Positions 44,208 to 53,805 are shown, counted from the first letter of the stretch. The stretch is 64,000 nucleotides of DNA from Lewinellaceae bacterium (GCA_020636075.1 JACJYO010000001.1:124001-188000), one strand, 5' to 3'. The notes: generated by a model not told the origin, from the sequence alone. A program made the numbers and translations.

Positions 44208-44224
44208 TGTCAACAACGTTGACA
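44208..44224. promoter_or_regulatory. 7-3-7 palindrome in the mdh leader
   Basis: TGTCAAC-AAC-GTTGACA reads the same on both strands apart from the central triplet. It lies 33 bases upstream of the mdh ATG, just downstream of a TACTTTTG -7-like box (minus strand, 44241-44234). A related AACAACGTT core occurs in the groS leader. Confidence 0.5.
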
Positions 44225-44318
44225 AATGCGCTGCAAAAGTAGATAAAAATACCGCGAAAGGAAGGGTAAAACCGTGACAAGGAATGATAAATTGCTTGCT
44301 AATTCCGGCGAGACGTCA

Positions 44319-45254
44319 TTAATTGAAACCCGGAATAGCGACGGTATCGTTGCTCACCGAATAGCCGGAAAAATTACCATATCCGCCAACAATATTGTTG
44401 TACAATGCGTCCGGGTCATTCAACGGAATATTGCTTCCTTGCCGTGCAAGCGAGAGGTGATAGCGGTAAAAGTCTTCGGAAAGTGTTCGCCACTCGATAA
44501 ATATTCTTCGCGGCCGTTCATAGGCGGGGTCGAACGGGATCAGTGCATCAAGCCAGATGGTTTTACTCTCACTGCTCCAAAAATTCTGGTCAACCAAAAC
44601 AACCTTTTCCGGCGTATCATATACCAGAGCCAAGGTGCGGCCATCGGCAAGAAATTTTGAAGAGGCCTCATAGTACTCGTCAGGGACAGGTTCGCCATCG
44701 ATGATCTCGAATATCTCAATTTCATGCCGGAGGCCAAAGGCGAAATAACGGTCCTTTGCCGGCAGGTTAGCCATTGATATTTCCAATGGCACCTGAAGCG
44801 CCAGTTTACCGCCGGTTAGTTCAATCAACCGTACGCCCTGTGTGTCTACCCGGGTATTGGAAAGTCGGATAGGTTCCGGGGCCAAGCTATGTGCTTCAAT
44901 TAAGTCCAGTCCCGCAACACGAACCGCAAGTGTATATTCGGTATTGGTTTCCACCAGATCCCGGCTTTCCCAGTAAATGCGCCCGCCGTCATCGGTAACC
45001 CGAAAAAGTTTGTCCAGAAATTTACCCCCAACAGCGATGGACACATCGGCATTGAAGGGGATAACCGGATCGCCGGCGTCTGTAATAGACTGACTTAGAG
45101 AAACTTCAACCTGAATTGGATTGCCCGGAGCGAAATGACTTACCGCCACAATTTTGGTAGGTTCCACAGGCAGATTAATGTCGGTCTCACGCACACAACG
45201 CCAGCCAAGCAGCAGCAATATAAAGGTAAGTAGGGTGTGGTACTTTAGAGACAT
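44319..45254 (-). CDS. DUF4249 family lipoprotein
   Basis: 311 residues: N-terminal hydrophobic signal ending in GWRC (Cys about residue 20), then a beta-rich DUF4249 domain opening INLPVEPTKIVAVSHFAPGNPIQVEVSLSQS. DUF4249 proteins are outer-membrane-associated lipoproteins of Bacteroidota and almost always lie next to a TonB-dependent receptor with a carboxypeptidase-like domain, as here (the receptor is 51 bases upstream on the same strand). It may help capture or stabilise the receptor's ligand. Confidence 0.8.
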   Translation of the reverse strand: MSLKYHTLLTFILLLLGWRCVRETDINLPVEPTKIVAVSHFAPGNPIQVEVSLSQSITDAGDPVIPFNADVSIAVGGKFLDKLFRVTDDGGRIYWESRDLVETNTEYTLAVRVAGLDLIEAHSLAPEPIRLSNTRVDTQGVRLIELTGGKLALQVPLEISMANLPAKDRYFAFGLRHEIEIFEIIDGEPVPDEYYEASSKFLADGRTLALVYDTPEKVVLVDQNFWSSESKTIWLDALIPFDPAYERPRRIFIEWRTLSEDFYRYHLSLARQGSNIPLNDPDALYNNIVGGYGNFSGYSVSNDTVAIPGFN

Positions 45255-45305
45255 GGGACGAAGGTTTGGGCTTCATTCTGCATTCGGGCGCAATAAAGTT
45301 AGGTA

Positions 45306-47969
45306 TTAAAATTTCAATTCGTATCGAAAAGACGGCAATAACGGCAATAATGTATACTGAATTGCCTTAGCATTGGAACCGCTCCCACTATCCACGTATA
45401 GAAAAAACGGGTTTGCCCTGTTATACACATTATAAACACCCAACTGGATAGCGTGCATCAAACGGCCTTTCCCGTACTGTGCATTAAACGCGATATCAAG
45501 CCGGTGGTACGCCGGCAGCCGAAATCCGTTCACATCCGTATAAACATAAACATTGCGTTCAATATCACCATTCGGAGCATGATGTTGATACTTAACTCCG
45601 GAAAGTGTAATTGGATTACCTGTAGCAAAAGCCCAAACCAGGTTTATATTTAGCCATTTGGCTATTCGCTGTTGAACATTGATTGTAATATCATGCCGGC
45701 GATCAAAGCGAAATGGAAATGCACGTCCCGAGTTGATATCCGAAAATTGCCGTGTTGCTTTTGACCAGGAATACGAAAAGTTCACCGTAGTTGGGCGCAT
45801 CCGCTTTTCCAGGTTAAATTCAATTCCATAGCCCGTGCCAGTACCTGCTGAAACCCGGTCTTCCCAACCACTGGCATCTTCAGCGCCCCCGGTAAACAGG
45901 GCTGTATTGGAAGATAAAAATGTAAGTACCCGTTCAAATCGTTTGTAATAGCTTTCCAAGCTAACATTCCACCCGGAACGAACCAATGCCGCACCTCCGG
46001 AAACCTGCCAAACCAACTCCGGAGGGACTTTTGTAGTTGTTGGGACCCAAAGTTCAAAGGGCAAGCTGATATTGAACGAACCGATTTGATGTAAATACTG
46101 GGCAGACCGGTGAAACCCCACCCAATGCTGCCAACCTGAAGGGCCGCTACGCTGCAAACGTAATCGAGGCTGTATCGCATCAAAGGTGTTGTTTCGAATT
46201 TGAAAAATAGAGTAATTCAGGCCGGCATCCAACCGCCAATTTTTTGAAAACCGCCATTCGGCATCCACATAAGCCTCACCTTCATCAGCACCGAGTCGTT
46301 CATTATTTAACAACACCTTGGAAAGGGAATCAATGGTGATTGGTGACTGCCCGGGCACCAGAAAATTTATGGATAAGGCTCCAGGTTGAAACGTGTGGAA
46401 AGTATAAGCAAGCCCCCAACGCAGGGTAAGATTGTGGGTTGGGAAATAGCTAAAGTCTGTTTTACCTGACCAATCCCGGATAACCGTCTGGTAAATCTGG
46501 CCATAATTCGCCAACAGGTTATCCTTACCAGACGCCGATAAAAAGTTGGACAACAGACCGAGTTTACTTTGATAATAAAATCGGCTAAAACGCAATGTAG
46601 TGTTCGTAAAGAGGTTTTTACGCAATAAATGGTTCCAACGCAAAGCGGCAATTGCATTGCCCCATTCAGAGTCGAGCGTATATTCATCCGTGAACAGACC
46701 TTCCGGGTCGATCGTGCGCTGCTCAAACATGTTTTTGAAAACATCGCCGCCCTGGTAGTACGAGAAATACAGCCTGTTTTTTGCTGAAAAAACGTAATTC
46801 AGTTTAAAATTGAGATCATGGAACCGGTAGGTAATATTTTCACCGGAAAAGGTCAATAGGTTTTCCCGTTTGCTGAACAGAACTATCCAGGGACCAAAAT
46901 ATGTCGTACGCCCACTCAATAAAAATGAACAGGTATCCTGCACCAGCGGCCCCTCCACTGTTGCCGACACAGCGAAAAGCCCGGCGGAAACATCGCTATG
47001 GTATTCTCTGAAATGACCATCCCTGGTTCGTACATCCAGTACGGAGGATGCTCTTCCACTATATCGGGCCGGGAAATCGCCCTTCCATAACCGGGCATTA
47101 CTCACCGTAGCCGGATTGAACACAGAAAAAAGACCTAAGGCATGATGGGGATTGTAAACAGGTACGTCATCCAGCAATATGAGGTTTTGGTCGGCATTGC
47201 CCCCGCGCACATGTAATCCCCCTAGTCCATCCACCCCGGTTTGAACACCAGACTGCAACGCAGCCAAGCGCAGCAGGTCAGCTTCACCCCCGGGTACAGG
47301 AATTTGTTTCATAGCGGCGGCTGGCAAGTTTTGCCGATTCCCTTCAGGTCCGGTCTCCTGGTCATCCACAGGGAGAGCCGTTATAAGCACTTCGGGCAAT
47401 GCGCTATTCGGGGACAAGCGGATTGTCAAAAGCCGGTCTGCATTCATCTCGAGCGTGCGTTGCTCTTGTTGATAGCCAATATAATTGACAGCTATGCGAT
47501 AAAATCCCTGTTCAAGGGGCAGGCTGAAAAACCCATATTCATTGCTGGTGGCCCCTGCCATCGCATTTGAAAAAAGGCGTACACTAGCACCAATCAACCG
47601 CTCACCAGTTTCCGCATCCTGGATATAACCACTAAGTGTAAATTTTTGAATTTTCCGGTAAAACACGACTTGATCACCCACCCAACGGTAGGATACACTT
47701 GTGCAGGCAATAATCGTTTCCAGTATTTTGGAAAACGGAGTACGTTGGACGGTAACTGAAACCGGGGGGCAGCTTTGAAAAAAACGATCGTTAAAAACGA
47801 TATTAATCCCGGTTTGGCGGCTGAGTTGAATCAAAGCATCCGATGGGAGGCAATTTAAGCACGTAAAATCCACTGCCTGGTCCTGCAGTGGATTTTGCCC
47901 TTTCAATGAAATAAGGCTCCAAGAAAATAAGGCCACGGAAAGCACAAATACACGTATCGCCATATCCAT
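45306..47969 (-). CDS. TonB-dependent receptor/transducer with STN domain
   Basis: 887 residues: signal peptide (about 1-25); STN secretin/TonB N-terminal domain (about 32-110, DALIQLSRQTGINIVFND) that contacts an anti-sigma factor; a carboxypeptidase regulatory-like domain (about 113-195, LSGYIQDAETGERLIGASVRLF); a plug (about 220-330, HVRGGNADQNLILLDDVPVYNPHH); and a beta-barrel to the end. The STN domain and adjacent FecR- and FecI-type genes define a FecA-like cell-surface signalling receptor. The ligand is unknown. Confidence 0.9.
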   Translation of the reverse strand: MDMAIRVFVLSVALFSWSLISLKGQNPLQDQAVDFTCLNCLPSDALIQLSRQTGINIVFNDRFFQSCPPVSVTVQRTPFSKILETIIACTSVSYRWVGDQVVFYRKIQKFTLSGYIQDAETGERLIGASVRLFSNAMAGATSNEYGFFSLPLEQGFYRIAVNYIGYQQEQRTLEMNADRLLTIRLSPNSALPEVLITALPVDDQETGPEGNRQNLPAAAMKQIPVPGGEADLLRLAALQSGVQTGVDGLGGLHVRGGNADQNLILLDDVPVYNPHHALGLFSVFNPATVSNARLWKGDFPARYSGRASSVLDVRTRDGHFREYHSDVSAGLFAVSATVEGPLVQDTCSFLLSGRTTYFGPWIVLFSKRENLLTFSGENITYRFHDLNFKLNYVFSAKNRLYFSYYQGGDVFKNMFEQRTIDPEGLFTDEYTLDSEWGNAIAALRWNHLLRKNLFTNTTLRFSRFYYQSKLGLLSNFLSASGKDNLLANYGQIYQTVIRDWSGKTDFSYFPTHNLTLRWGLAYTFHTFQPGALSINFLVPGQSPITIDSLSKVLLNNERLGADEGEAYVDAEWRFSKNWRLDAGLNYSIFQIRNNTFDAIQPRLRLQRSGPSGWQHWVGFHRSAQYLHQIGSFNISLPFELWVPTTTKVPPELVWQVSGGAALVRSGWNVSLESYYKRFERVLTFLSSNTALFTGGAEDASGWEDRVSAGTGTGYGIEFNLEKRMRPTTVNFSYSWSKATRQFSDINSGRAFPFRFDRRHDITINVQQRIAKWLNINLVWAFATGNPITLSGVKYQHHAPNGDIERNVYVYTDVNGFRLPAYHRLDIAFNAQYGKGRLMHAIQLGVYNVYNRANPFFLYVDSGSGSNAKAIQYTLLPLLPSFRYELKF

Positions 47970-48037
47970 TCAATGTGATTGGCTGCAAGTTAAGGCGATC
48001 GTTTAATAATGTGGGTTAAAAGAGGCCACACTGCTCC

Positions 48038-49033
48038 TTATTGGCAGCGGCCATTGGATAAAATATAGCGGCCGGGGGTGGGGTTACTGATTTGGAACTG
48101 GTAAGTTAAGGCAAGCGAATTTAGCACCTGTTCGAGAGGTTGATTCGTTAACGGTGCAGTATGCAGGCATTGGCCCATCTGCGAATCCTGCAGCTTGATC
48201 GATACGTCATAAAAAGATTCAAGATCAGAAATAACATCGTTCAGCGGTGTGCGTATAAACTCGAGGCCACCTGTTTGCCAGGCTAACTCATTAAACGTAT
48301 GCACTTTTGAAAGCCGGATTTCTGCAAGTTCAGCTTGGTAAACTGCTTTGTCGCCACCAACCAACAACACACCTTTTGTTTTGTGATCGGGGGTGTAACG
48401 CACTTTCCCTTGGCGCACCAGAATACTGGTTGCAGCATCATTTGTCCGGACATTAAACTGGGTGCCCAAAACTTCCACTTTCCCTTTTCCGGGAAGTTCA
48501 ATTTGAAACGGTTGGTGCTCCCGATGGGCAACTTCAAAATAAGCTTCACCATCCAACTTTACAAGGCGCTGTGCATCAGCGAATACAGCAGGAAATTCAA
48601 TCTTAGCATGCTGTCGTAGCCAAACCAAAGTACCATCAGGCAGCGTGATTTGCCGTTTAGCCTGATCGGCAACGTGCTCAACCAGCATGGGCGCCGACGC
48701 CGGCGCCAGCTGTTGAAACCCCCAAACGGAAACAAGGATTACGGCAACAGCGGCTGCCGCACGTAATACCCAATTGTGAATAGGAACGGTACGTGTCGGA
48801 GCCTGGGTTTCCTTGAAAATACGAGCTTGCACCTGTCGAAACTCCGCCTCCATATCCAGGGAGAACACAGGTTGGGACTCTGTGCTTTTCTCCCACAGGA
48901 GTTCAAACTGCTGCGCGAGCCGGGCATTTTCCTCGGACTGGTTGATCCAGTCCTTTAAAACAACAAGTTCACTGGCGCTGATTTCGCCGGCGAAGCGCTT
49001 TTGAAGCAGAAGTACATAGTTAAAATCTTGCAT
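48038..49033 (-). CDS. FecR-family anti-sigma factor
   Basis: 331 residues: a cytosolic N-terminal region (about 1-80) that should bind the sigma factor, one membrane helix (about residues 92-108, RAAAAVAVILVSVWGF), the periplasmic FecR domain (ITLPDGTLVWLRQHAKIEFP and FEVAHREHQPFQIEL) and a C-terminal DUF4974 domain. It sits between the sigma gene and the STN receptor. In the known Fec scheme, ligand-loaded receptor signals through the periplasmic part to release sigma. Confidence 0.92.
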   Translation of the reverse strand: MQDFNYVLLLQKRFAGEISASELVVLKDWINQSEENARLAQQFELLWEKSTESQPVFSLDMEAEFRQVQARIFKETQAPTRTVPIHNWVLRAAAAVAVILVSVWGFQQLAPASAPMLVEHVADQAKRQITLPDGTLVWLRQHAKIEFPAVFADAQRLVKLDGEAYFEVAHREHQPFQIELPGKGKVEVLGTQFNVRTNDAATSILVRQGKVRYTPDHKTKGVLLVGGDKAVYQAELAEIRLSKVHTFNELAWQTGGLEFIRTPLNDVISDLESFYDVSIKLQDSQMGQCLHTAPLTNQPLEQVLNSLALTYQFQISNPTPGRYILSNGRCQ

Positions 49034-49123
49034 GGTGTTTCGTTTTCAGCTTTGGGTAAGTTCTCATTTGGTAAATAAATAAAATAGAATTCGAGTTCAA
49101 GACAACTGACCCGGCAATATCCC

Positions 49124-49732
49124 CTACCTCAAAGACAACCAATATACCACACAAATGACAACCGGCGACAAATTGGGATATTTAAGCAAAGCTTCCCGCA
49201 GGAGCTTCATGGCCTTTGTAATCTGATTTTCAATGGTTTTTACTGAAATGCCCAGTTTCTGGGCGATCTCCTTATGAGATAGTTGTTCAAATCGGCTGAG
49301 TGAAAAAACCAGTCGGCATTTTTCGGGGAGTTGCTGGATTGCCACTTGCAAGGCTGCTTCCAGTGAATCTTGTTTATGTTTCTGGATAGCATCCTGTTCC
49401 GTTGAGTCTTCCAAATCTGCCCAAAGTTCAGTGGTGTCCTCCAAAAGCGTGTGGCGATTTGCTTTTATATAGTTGAGTGCCCTGTTTATTCCTGCCCGCC
49501 GCAGGTAGGCTCGTAAGGAAGTATGTACGTCCAGCGTTTCCCGCTTCCGCCATAATTCAACAAATACCTCCTGCGCCAAATCTTTGCAGGTATCCAAGTC
49601 TGGAATGTAGCGATAGATATCACCTATAATCAGAGGATAATGGTGATCAAAAATACTTCGAAGGGCAGATTCATCGCCCTTGCGAAGGTCTGTCAACCAT
49701 TGAAGTTCCGTTTTTCCAGTCTCTGTCGACAT
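49124..49732 (-). CDS. ECF sigma-70 factor (FecI type)
   Basis: 202 residues with region 2 (DLRKGDESALRSIFDHHYPLII to DLAQEVFVELWRKRE) and region 4 (LPEKCRLVFSLSRFEQLSHKEIAQKLGISVKTIENQITKAMKLL). The C-terminal hydrophobic tail (VVICVVYWLSLR) is typical of Bacteroidota FecI-like sigmas. It is expected to direct RNA polymerase to the receptor operon when freed from the adjacent FecR-type protein. It is the first gene of the four-gene cassette and is divergent from crp. Confidence 0.93.
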   Translation of the reverse strand: MSTETGKTELQWLTDLRKGDESALRSIFDHHYPLIIGDIYRYIPDLDTCKDLAQEVFVELWRKRETLDVHTSLRAYLRRAGINRALNYIKANRHTLLEDTTELWADLEDSTEQDAIQKHKQDSLEAALQVAIQQLPEKCRLVFSLSRFEQLSHKEIAQKLGISVKTIENQITKAMKLLREALLKYPNLSPVVICVVYWLSLR

Positions 49733-49818
49733 TATTTCAAAGGCTGAAATTAGAAAAAAAATGCCTTACCCGTCGATTATTAAAATTTGGGAAGCGCCCA
49801 TTTTTTTTGCGCCTGAAA

Positions 49819-49862
49819 AAATATAGTTCACCATATATCATGGTCTGTGAAATATAGTTTCA
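49819..49862. promoter_or_regulatory. Paired direct and inverted repeats between fecI-type and crp-type genes
   Basis: AAATATAGTT occurs at 49819-49828 and again at 49850-49859 (31 bases apart, about three helical turns). Between them, ACCAT (49830-49834) and ATGGT (49840-49844) form an inverted repeat. The pattern suggests a binding site controlling one or both divergent genes. Confidence 0.45.
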
Positions 49863-50005
49863 AGAAAAGCGGCATTTTAGATCTTCTGCTTCAATTAGCC
49901 AAAAGTCTGCAAAAAAAAATTTCCGGATTGACATAGGGGATTTAGCGGCAAGGGCTGTCTTTATATCGAACATGAATATTACTGCTTAAATTACTCTGCT
50001 CAACA

Positions 50006-50692
50006 ATGGACACAAAAACTACTTTACCCGTTTTCGACAGTAATCCGCTTTTTGCGGTATTGGCCCCGGATGAACTTGCGATGTTACAGCAAATGGCAAC
50101 CATGCATTCCTACACGAAGCATCAAGTGTTGTACAAGCCGGGGCAAAGTGCCACAAAAGTTTACTTTCTGATGAAGGGGACGGTGAAAGTAGCCGTTCAT
50201 GCTGAAAAGAAGGACATTATTAAATATGTTGTGCGTCCCGGCAACTTGTTTGGCGAATCCTGCTTAACAGGCGAACCTCAACGTCGCGATTTCGCCTATG
50301 CAATGGAAGACACCGCCGTGGTAATTGAACTGGATGCCCAGGCACTTATCACCATTATGCGCAAAAATTTTGCATTTGCCCAGTCGCTTTTGCACTTCAT
50401 TGGGGAGCGACTCCGTTATACAGAGACACAACTTGAAAAAGTAGTGTTGAAAGATTCTAAAAGCAGAATATTGGAATTTCTGCACCAAATGGGAATCGAA
50501 CACGGTAAGCAAATCGGGTACGAAACGCTGGTCAAGCACAATATGACACACCAGGATATTGCTGACCTTACCGGTACAAGCCGGCAAATGGTCACAGCCG
50601 TATTAAATCAGCTGAAGCGTTCTAATGTGTTGTATTTCAATCGCAAAAAATTCCTTTTCCGGGACTTAAACGCATTACCCTTGGCTGGCTAG
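50006..50692 (+). CDS. Crp/Fnr family transcriptional regulator
   Basis: 228 residues: cyclic-nucleotide-binding-like beta-barrel (about 15-130, GQSATKVYFLMKGTVKVAVH, GNLFGESCL), a dimerisation helix (about 132-155) and a winged-helix DNA-binding domain (about 165-225) with recognition helix TGTSRQMVTAVLNQLK. No Cys cluster for an Fe-S centre is visible at the N-terminus, so it is not FNR-like; the effector is unknown. It is transcribed away from the sigma/anti-sigma cassette. Confidence 0.92.
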   Translation: MDTKTTLPVFDSNPLFAVLAPDELAMLQQMATMHSYTKHQVLYKPGQSATKVYFLMKGTVKVAVHAEKKDIIKYVVRPGNLFGESCLTGEPQRRDFAYAMEDTAVVIELDAQALITIMRKNFAFAQSLLHFIGERLRYTETQLEKVVLKDSKSRILEFLHQMGIEHGKQIGYETLVKHNMTHQDIADLTGTSRQMVTAVLNQLKRSNVLYFNRKKFLFRDLNALPLAG

Positions 50693-50748
50693 CATCAACA
50701 AACGGAAGTTAACAGTTTTGCTTCATACGATAGAATGGGTTTTCTGCG

Positions 50749-50778
50749 GCGGCGTGCAATGGCACGCCGCTTGCTTTT
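50749..50778 (+). terminator. Terminator after the Crp-family gene
   Basis: GCGGCGTGC (50749-50757) pairs with GCACGCCGC (50762-50770) around a 4-base loop, followed by TTGCTTTTTAT. Confidence 0.88.
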
Positions 50779-50881
50779 TATAAGAAGGCATTTTTCATAA
50801 AAAGACGCCATTTGGCGCAAAATCCAGTACAAAAGCAGGCTAAAATCCTGAAATTTGACCAAGACAAATTCTACATCTCGT

Positions 50882-52672
50882 ATGAAACAATTTTTGACCC
50901 TTTCCCTGCTCTTACTCTTTTCTTATTCAATACTACTTGGCCAAATTACCCAGGATTTGCCTCGTGGATATTCTCCTGCTGAAAAGGCACAGCTGCTTAC
51001 TAAAAAATTTGAACCGTTTACGCCGGAAGGTTTTTCCGGACCTCCACCTGTGCCAGTACGCGCAATGGGTGAATGGGAAGAATTACAGGCCTTGCTCATT
51101 ACCTGGCAAGCTAATGACAATAGTCGCCGTGACATTTTGACCGAAATTGTGCGAGCAGCCCGACTAGAATGCACGGTAGTAGTTTGCTGCGACAACCAAT
51201 TTACGCTGACGTCTGCCCAAGATTACCTGACCAGCAAAAATGTCGATATCAGTTCCAATGTCGATTTCCTGCTAGTGCCAAACAACTCAATTTGGATCCG
51301 CGACTACGGCCCAAATTGTGTATATGCAAATGGAACAGATTCCCTGTATTTCATAGATTGGCGATATAACCGGCTCACCCGGCCAAAAGACGACACATTG
51401 GCCAACACAGTCGCACGGCACCTGGATATTCCGTTATTCACCACTTCCGCAGCCCCGTCCGATCTGGTGCATACTGGCGGTAATTTTATGTCGGACGGCT
51501 GGGGCACCGCTTTTTCCTCCAGTCTTATTTTGAACGAGAACGCTCCCGGAAATCCCTATGGGGTAAGTGTAAAAACTGAACCTCAAATTGATGGAATCAT
51601 GCAAGCGTTTATGGGGATCAATAAATATATCAAAATGCCCCCATTGCCCTACGATGTCATCCACCATATTGACATGCATATGAAATTACTTGATGAAGAA
51701 ACGATACTGGTTGGCAAATACCCCGATGGCGTAGCCGATGGACCGCAAATTGAGGCCAATGTCCAGTACGTGTTGAGCAATTTCAAATCGGCGTTCGGCA
51801 CCCCGTACCGTATTATCAGGATACCGATGCCACCCCAAAATGGATATTATCCAGATTCGGATAGCGATTACAGAACATATTCCAATGCCGTTTTTGTAAA
51901 TAAAACCGTTTTGGTTCCTTTTTATGAAGAGCAATTCGACACCACTGCCCAACGGATATGGGAAGAAAGTCTTCCCGGCTACAAAATAGTAGGGATCAAT
52001 AGCAATGCTATTATCCCCTCCCTTGGCGCCATTCATTGCATTACCAAAGAAGTTGGTGTGCCGGACCCGGTGCTAATCCAACATCAGCAGTTACCATGTA
52101 TGGATAATGTCCAATACCTGGAATATCCGGTGTGGGCGAACATTTCGCACCAAAGTGGTATTGCTTCAGCAAAAATTTATTTCACAACCGATCTGTCACA
52201 ACCCTGGCAATCCGTTGATCTGCCGAAATACCTATTGAATGATACCATCTGGAATTTTCATGGATTCATTCCGAAGCAAACTGCCGGCAATACGGTCTAC
52301 TACTATATCGAAGCCACTGCAAACAGCGGGAAAACCATCACCCGGCCATTAGTGGCTCCCCAAGGCTACTGGCGGTTTTGTGTAACGGAATCGGTTGATG
52401 CGCCAGAAATCACGACAGTAGAACTTGCCCCAATTTATCCAAATCCCGCAGCCGCAATCACGGTAGTGCCTGTTCAATCCACCAGTTCCATACCCGGGCA
52501 ATTGAATTTATATAACGCATTGGGTCAGCTGGTCCAAAGGATATATGAAGGAACTTTCAGCACAGGAACTGTCAATTATTTTATTGATGCTTCAAGATTT
52601 CCATCGGGTACTTATTGGGTAGAATTGCGCTCCGGGAACAGGGCTTCCGTACAAAAACTGATTATACGTTAA
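50882..52672 (+). CDS. Secreted peptidylarginine deiminase/agmatine deiminase-like enzyme with T9SS domain
   Basis: 596 residues: signal peptide (about 1-20), a guanidino-group-modifying alpha/beta-propeller domain (about 55-395), an Ig-like domain (about 400-505) and a type A T9SS C-terminal domain (about 515-596, YPNPAAAITV to QKLIIR). Catalytic residues match Porphyromonas PPAD: Asp141 in IRDYGP, His262 and Asp264 in HIDMHMK, Asn335 in SNAVFVN and Cys386 in GAIHCIT, plus GGNFMSDGWGTAF. It should release ammonia from arginine or agmatine-like substrates outside the cell. Which substrate cannot be told from sequence. Confidence 0.88.
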   Translation: MKQFLTLSLLLLFSYSILLGQITQDLPRGYSPAEKAQLLTKKFEPFTPEGFSGPPPVPVRAMGEWEELQALLITWQANDNSRRDILTEIVRAARLECTVVVCCDNQFTLTSAQDYLTSKNVDISSNVDFLLVPNNSIWIRDYGPNCVYANGTDSLYFIDWRYNRLTRPKDDTLANTVARHLDIPLFTTSAAPSDLVHTGGNFMSDGWGTAFSSSLILNENAPGNPYGVSVKTEPQIDGIMQAFMGINKYIKMPPLPYDVIHHIDMHMKLLDEETILVGKYPDGVADGPQIEANVQYVLSNFKSAFGTPYRIIRIPMPPQNGYYPDSDSDYRTYSNAVFVNKTVLVPFYEEQFDTTAQRIWEESLPGYKIVGINSNAIIPSLGAIHCITKEVGVPDPVLIQHQQLPCMDNVQYLEYPVWANISHQSGIASAKIYFTTDLSQPWQSVDLPKYLLNDTIWNFHGFIPKQTAGNTVYYYIEATANSGKTITRPLVAPQGYWRFCVTESVDAPEITTVELAPIYPNPAAAITVVPVQSTSSIPGQLNLYNALGQLVQRIYEGTFSTGTVNYFIDASRFPSGTYWVELRSGNRASVQKLIIR

Positions 52673-52758
52673 TGATCGTGACCGACAAGTCGGCATAGGC
52701 GTCTAAAGGCTTAATTTGAAATTAAATTTTTAACCTGGAATGAATCATCGTATCGAAC

Positions 52759-52803
52759 AAAATTTAATTACAGACGTTTCGACAAGCGCTGAGATTAAAT
52801 TTT
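52759..52803 (+). promoter_or_regulatory. AT-rich inverted repeat upstream of rpoD
   Basis: AAAATTTAAT (52759-52768) is complementary to ATTAAATTTT (52794-52803), and a third related sequence, ATTAAATTTTT, starts at 52721. It lies 44 bases upstream of the -33 element and could be an UP-like region or a regulator site. Confidence 0.35.
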
Positions 52804-52846
52804 TTAAAAAAAACAGTTCAAATCCGGGGTTTCACTACAAATTTTA

Positions 52847-52878
52847 TTGACATCAGCGGTTTTGAAGTTGTACCTTTG
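52847..52878 (+). promoter_or_regulatory. Candidate Bacteroidota-type promoter of rpoD
   Basis: TTG at 52847-52849 and TACCTTTG at 52871-52878, separated by 21 bases, match the TTTG / TAnnTTTG consensus used by the primary sigma of Bacteroidota. The -7 box ends 28 bases before the rpoD ATG. Confidence 0.6.
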
Positions 52879-52906
52879 CGCCGAAATTTTCACATACTAA
52901 CTGCAC

Positions 52907-53776
52907 ATGAGGCAATTAAAGATTACGAAGTCCATTACCAATCGCGAAAGCCAGTCACTGGAGAAATACCTCCAGGAAATTGGCAAAGTGGACCTCCTTA
53001 CCCCAGAAGAAGAAGTTGATTTAGCAAAACGAATCAAGCAAGGCGACCAAATCGCCCTCGAAAAACTGACCAAAGCAAATCTGCGTTTTGTAGTTTCCGT
53101 TGCCAAACAGTACCAAAACCAGGGACTCAGCCTTTCCGACTTGATCAATGAAGGCAACCTCGGTCTGATAAAAGCAGCCCAACGTTTTGACGAAACCCGC
53201 GGGTTTAAATTCATTTCCTACGCAGTGTGGTGGATTCGGCAATCGATTCTTCAAGCTCTGGCTGAGCAAAGTCGTATCGTTCGATTGCCGCTGAACAAAG
53301 TCGGTTCGCTCAATAAAATCAACAAAGCCTTTTCTGAGCTGGAACAAACTTACGAACGCGAACCCAGCCCGGAAGAATTGGCTGAACTACTTGAGATCAC
53401 TTCTGATGAGGTTGAAACCACGCTGGGCGTCGCTGCACGGCACGTTTCGATGGATGCACCATTTGTCGAAGGCGAGGATAATTCACTGCTCGATGTTTTG
53501 GAAAACACTGCAATGCCAGGCACCGATCAGCATCTCGATTACGCTGATTCGCTGCGCCGTGAAATTGAGCGGTCATTGAGTACGCTTACGGATCGGCAGT
53601 GTGATGTGATCAAGCTGTATTTTGGTATCGGCGTGGAGCACCCCATGTCGCTGGAAGATATCGGTGAAAAATTTGGATTAACCCGTGAGCGGGTTCGCCA
53701 GATTAAGGATAAGGCAATTAATAAACTGCGCGCGACAAGTCGTAGTAAACTGCTGAAAACCTATCTTGGTTCCTAA
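52907..53776 (+). CDS. rpoD: Primary RNA polymerase sigma factor (RpoD/SigA)
   Basis: 289 residues, the short form used by Bacteroidota (no region 1.1). Region 1.2 ([21 protein letters not shown]), region 2 ([39 protein letters not shown] and [13 protein letters not shown]), region 3 ([15 protein letters not shown]) and region 4 ([16 protein letters not shown] to [13 protein letters not shown]) are all present. It directs transcription of housekeeping genes. Many such genes in this window have TAnnTTTG-like boxes. Confidence 0.97.
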   Translation: MRQLKITKSITNRESQSLEKYLQEIGKVDLLTPEEEVDLAKRIKQGDQIALEKLTKANLRFVVSVAKQYQNQGLSLSDLINEGNLGLIKAAQRFDETRGFKFISYAVWWIRQSILQALAEQSRIVRLPLNKVGSLNKINKAFSELEQTYEREPSPEELAELLEITSDEVETTLGVAARHVSMDAPFVEGEDNSLLDVLENTAMPGTDQHLDYADSLRREIERSLSTLTDRQCDVIKLYFGIGVEHPMSLEDIGEKFGLTRERVRQIKDKAINKLRATSRSKLLKTYLGS

Positions 53777-53805
53777 TTGAGTTTTATTTGCCTGTTTTTA
53801 ACAAG

